From Phycisphaerales bacterium (GTDB lineage: Bacteria > Planctomycetota > Phycisphaerae > Phycisphaerales > SM1A02): a stretch of 6,129 bases of DNA. The stretch lies in the NCBI GenBank assembly GCA_007135295.1, contig SLJD01000138.1:1-6129 (forward strand), read 5' to 3'. Position 1 is the first letter of the stretch; each line of letters opens with the position of its first letter. Below the pieces are notes generated by a model, which saw only the letters and a list, made by a program, of their open reading frames with translations, had not been told where the DNA came from and did no database searches. Of the stretch, positions 5,648-6,129 are shown one piece after another. A program made the position numbers and the translations under genes.

Positions 5648-6129
5648 TCAGTCGGCGGACCAACCGCCGCCCAGTTCGGGCACGAGTTTCTGGACTTCTT
5701 CGCGCAGGCAGTTCAGAACCTTGCGCTCGGAATCGAACGAGCCGACCTTTCGAGCCAGCCGCTCGCATGTGGCGACATCCACTGACCGCACCACTCGCTT
5801 CACGTGCGGAATCTGGGAGGGCACCATAGACAGGGTACGCAAGCCGAGCCCGATCAGCAACATTGTGTAGGCCGGCTCGCCTGCGATCTCCCCACACAGA
5901 CTCGTGTCAACGTTGAATCGCTTGCCGGCGCGGATTACCGCTTTGACAAGGTGCAGAACCGCCGGATTTGCCCCGCTGTAGAGGTTCGCCACCCGCTCGT
6001 TGCCCCGATCGACGGCCAGGGTGTACTGGATCAAGTCGTTCGTCCCGATTGAGAAGAACGAGACCTCCTTGGCCAGGGTTGTCGCCATCAGCGCGGCGCT
6101 CGGCACCTCGATCATGATCCCCAGCGGGA
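5648..6129 (-). CDS. ptsI: PTS enzyme I (phosphoenolpyruvate-protein phosphotransferase), C-terminal fragment
   Basis: Enzyme I takes the phosphate from phosphoenolpyruvate and passes it to HPr, starting the phosphotransferase system. The window holds the last 159 residues. The 5' end lies beyond the right edge, and the first full codon is at 6127. The fragment covers the later part of the PEP-binding barrel and dimer domain. It opens with 'PLGIMIEVPSAAL', giving the metal ligand Glu7. 'FFSIGTNDLIQYTLAVDRGNE' follows with Asp31 and the PEP-contact Arg41, and 'SLCGEIAGEP' has the acid/base Cys78. Spacings Glu-24-Asp-47-Cys are identical to Glu431, Asp455 and Cys502 of E. coli enzyme I. The 'CGE' context separates it from PEP synthase and pyruvate phosphate dikinase. 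It ends at a TGA 285 bases before rne. Whether it serves sugar uptake or a purely regulatory PTS cannot be told from this piece. Confidence 0.93.
   Translation of the reverse strand, partial: PLGIMIEVPSAALMATTLAKEVSFFSIGTNDLIQYTLAVDRGNERVANLYSGANPAVLHLVKAVIRAGKRFNVDTSLCGEIAGEPAYTMLLIGLGLRTLSMVPSQIPHVKRVVRSVDVATCERLARKVGSFDSERKVLNCLREEVQKLVPELGGGWSAD

Noticed and set aside
5301..5897. A 198-codon minus-strand frame spanning the ptsI-rne gap
   Set aside because: It overlaps the conserved ends of both ptsI and rne in another frame, and its composition (Arg/Ala/Pro-rich) is that of a shadow frame. I therefore treat the gap as non-coding.
5648..6129. PEP synthase or pyruvate phosphate dikinase instead of enzyme I
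   Set aside because: The active-site context 'LCGEIAGEP', the 'SIGTNDLIQYTLAVDRGNE' stretch and the closeness of the C-terminus match enzyme I, including the exact spacing of the metal ligands and cysteine.

Overview
The window is a GC-rich, tightly packed stretch of bacterial core genome. All four recognisable genes lie on the minus strand. Read in the direction of transcription (right to left) they are: the 3' end of ptsI (PTS enzyme I), a 285-base gap, a complete RNase E/G gene (rne), a complete dxr gene (MEP-pathway isoprenoid synthesis), and the 5' part of rseP (site-2 intramembrane metalloprotease), which runs off the left edge. I see no mobile elements, CRISPR arrays, tRNA or rRNA genes.

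The style of the RNase E N-terminus, its long Arg/Lys-rich tail, the enlarged multi-PDZ RseP and the GC content suggest a planctomycete, possibly of the Phycisphaerae. This is an impression from protein style; no marker in the window proves it.

Layout. Bases 5648-6129 hold the last 159 residues of enzyme I, including its catalytic cysteine. Bases 5363-5647 are non-coding and hold a 17-base perfect hairpin and a smaller GC palindrome. They probably include the leader of the next operon. Bases 2471-5362 encode a 963-residue RNase E/G with a full catalytic half and a tail of about 440 residues. The rne stop overlaps the dxr start (ATGA). The dxr stop is 12 bases before the rseP ATG, so rne-dxr-rseP looks like one translationally coupled operon joining RNA decay, isoprenoid precursor synthesis and envelope proteolysis.

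The most notable finding is in the RNase E/G tail. Between blocks of Arg/Lys and Asp/Glu/Ser sits one short folded module. It reads as the N-terminal domain of translation initiation factor IF-2 (IF2_N), with the characteristic 'VKNHMSTL' element. This ties an RNA-degrading enzyme to a domain normally found on a ribosome-binding factor. A second short aromatic and basic motif lies near the extreme C-terminus. The other point of interest is RseP, which already shows two PDZ-like domains and the start of a third before the window ends.
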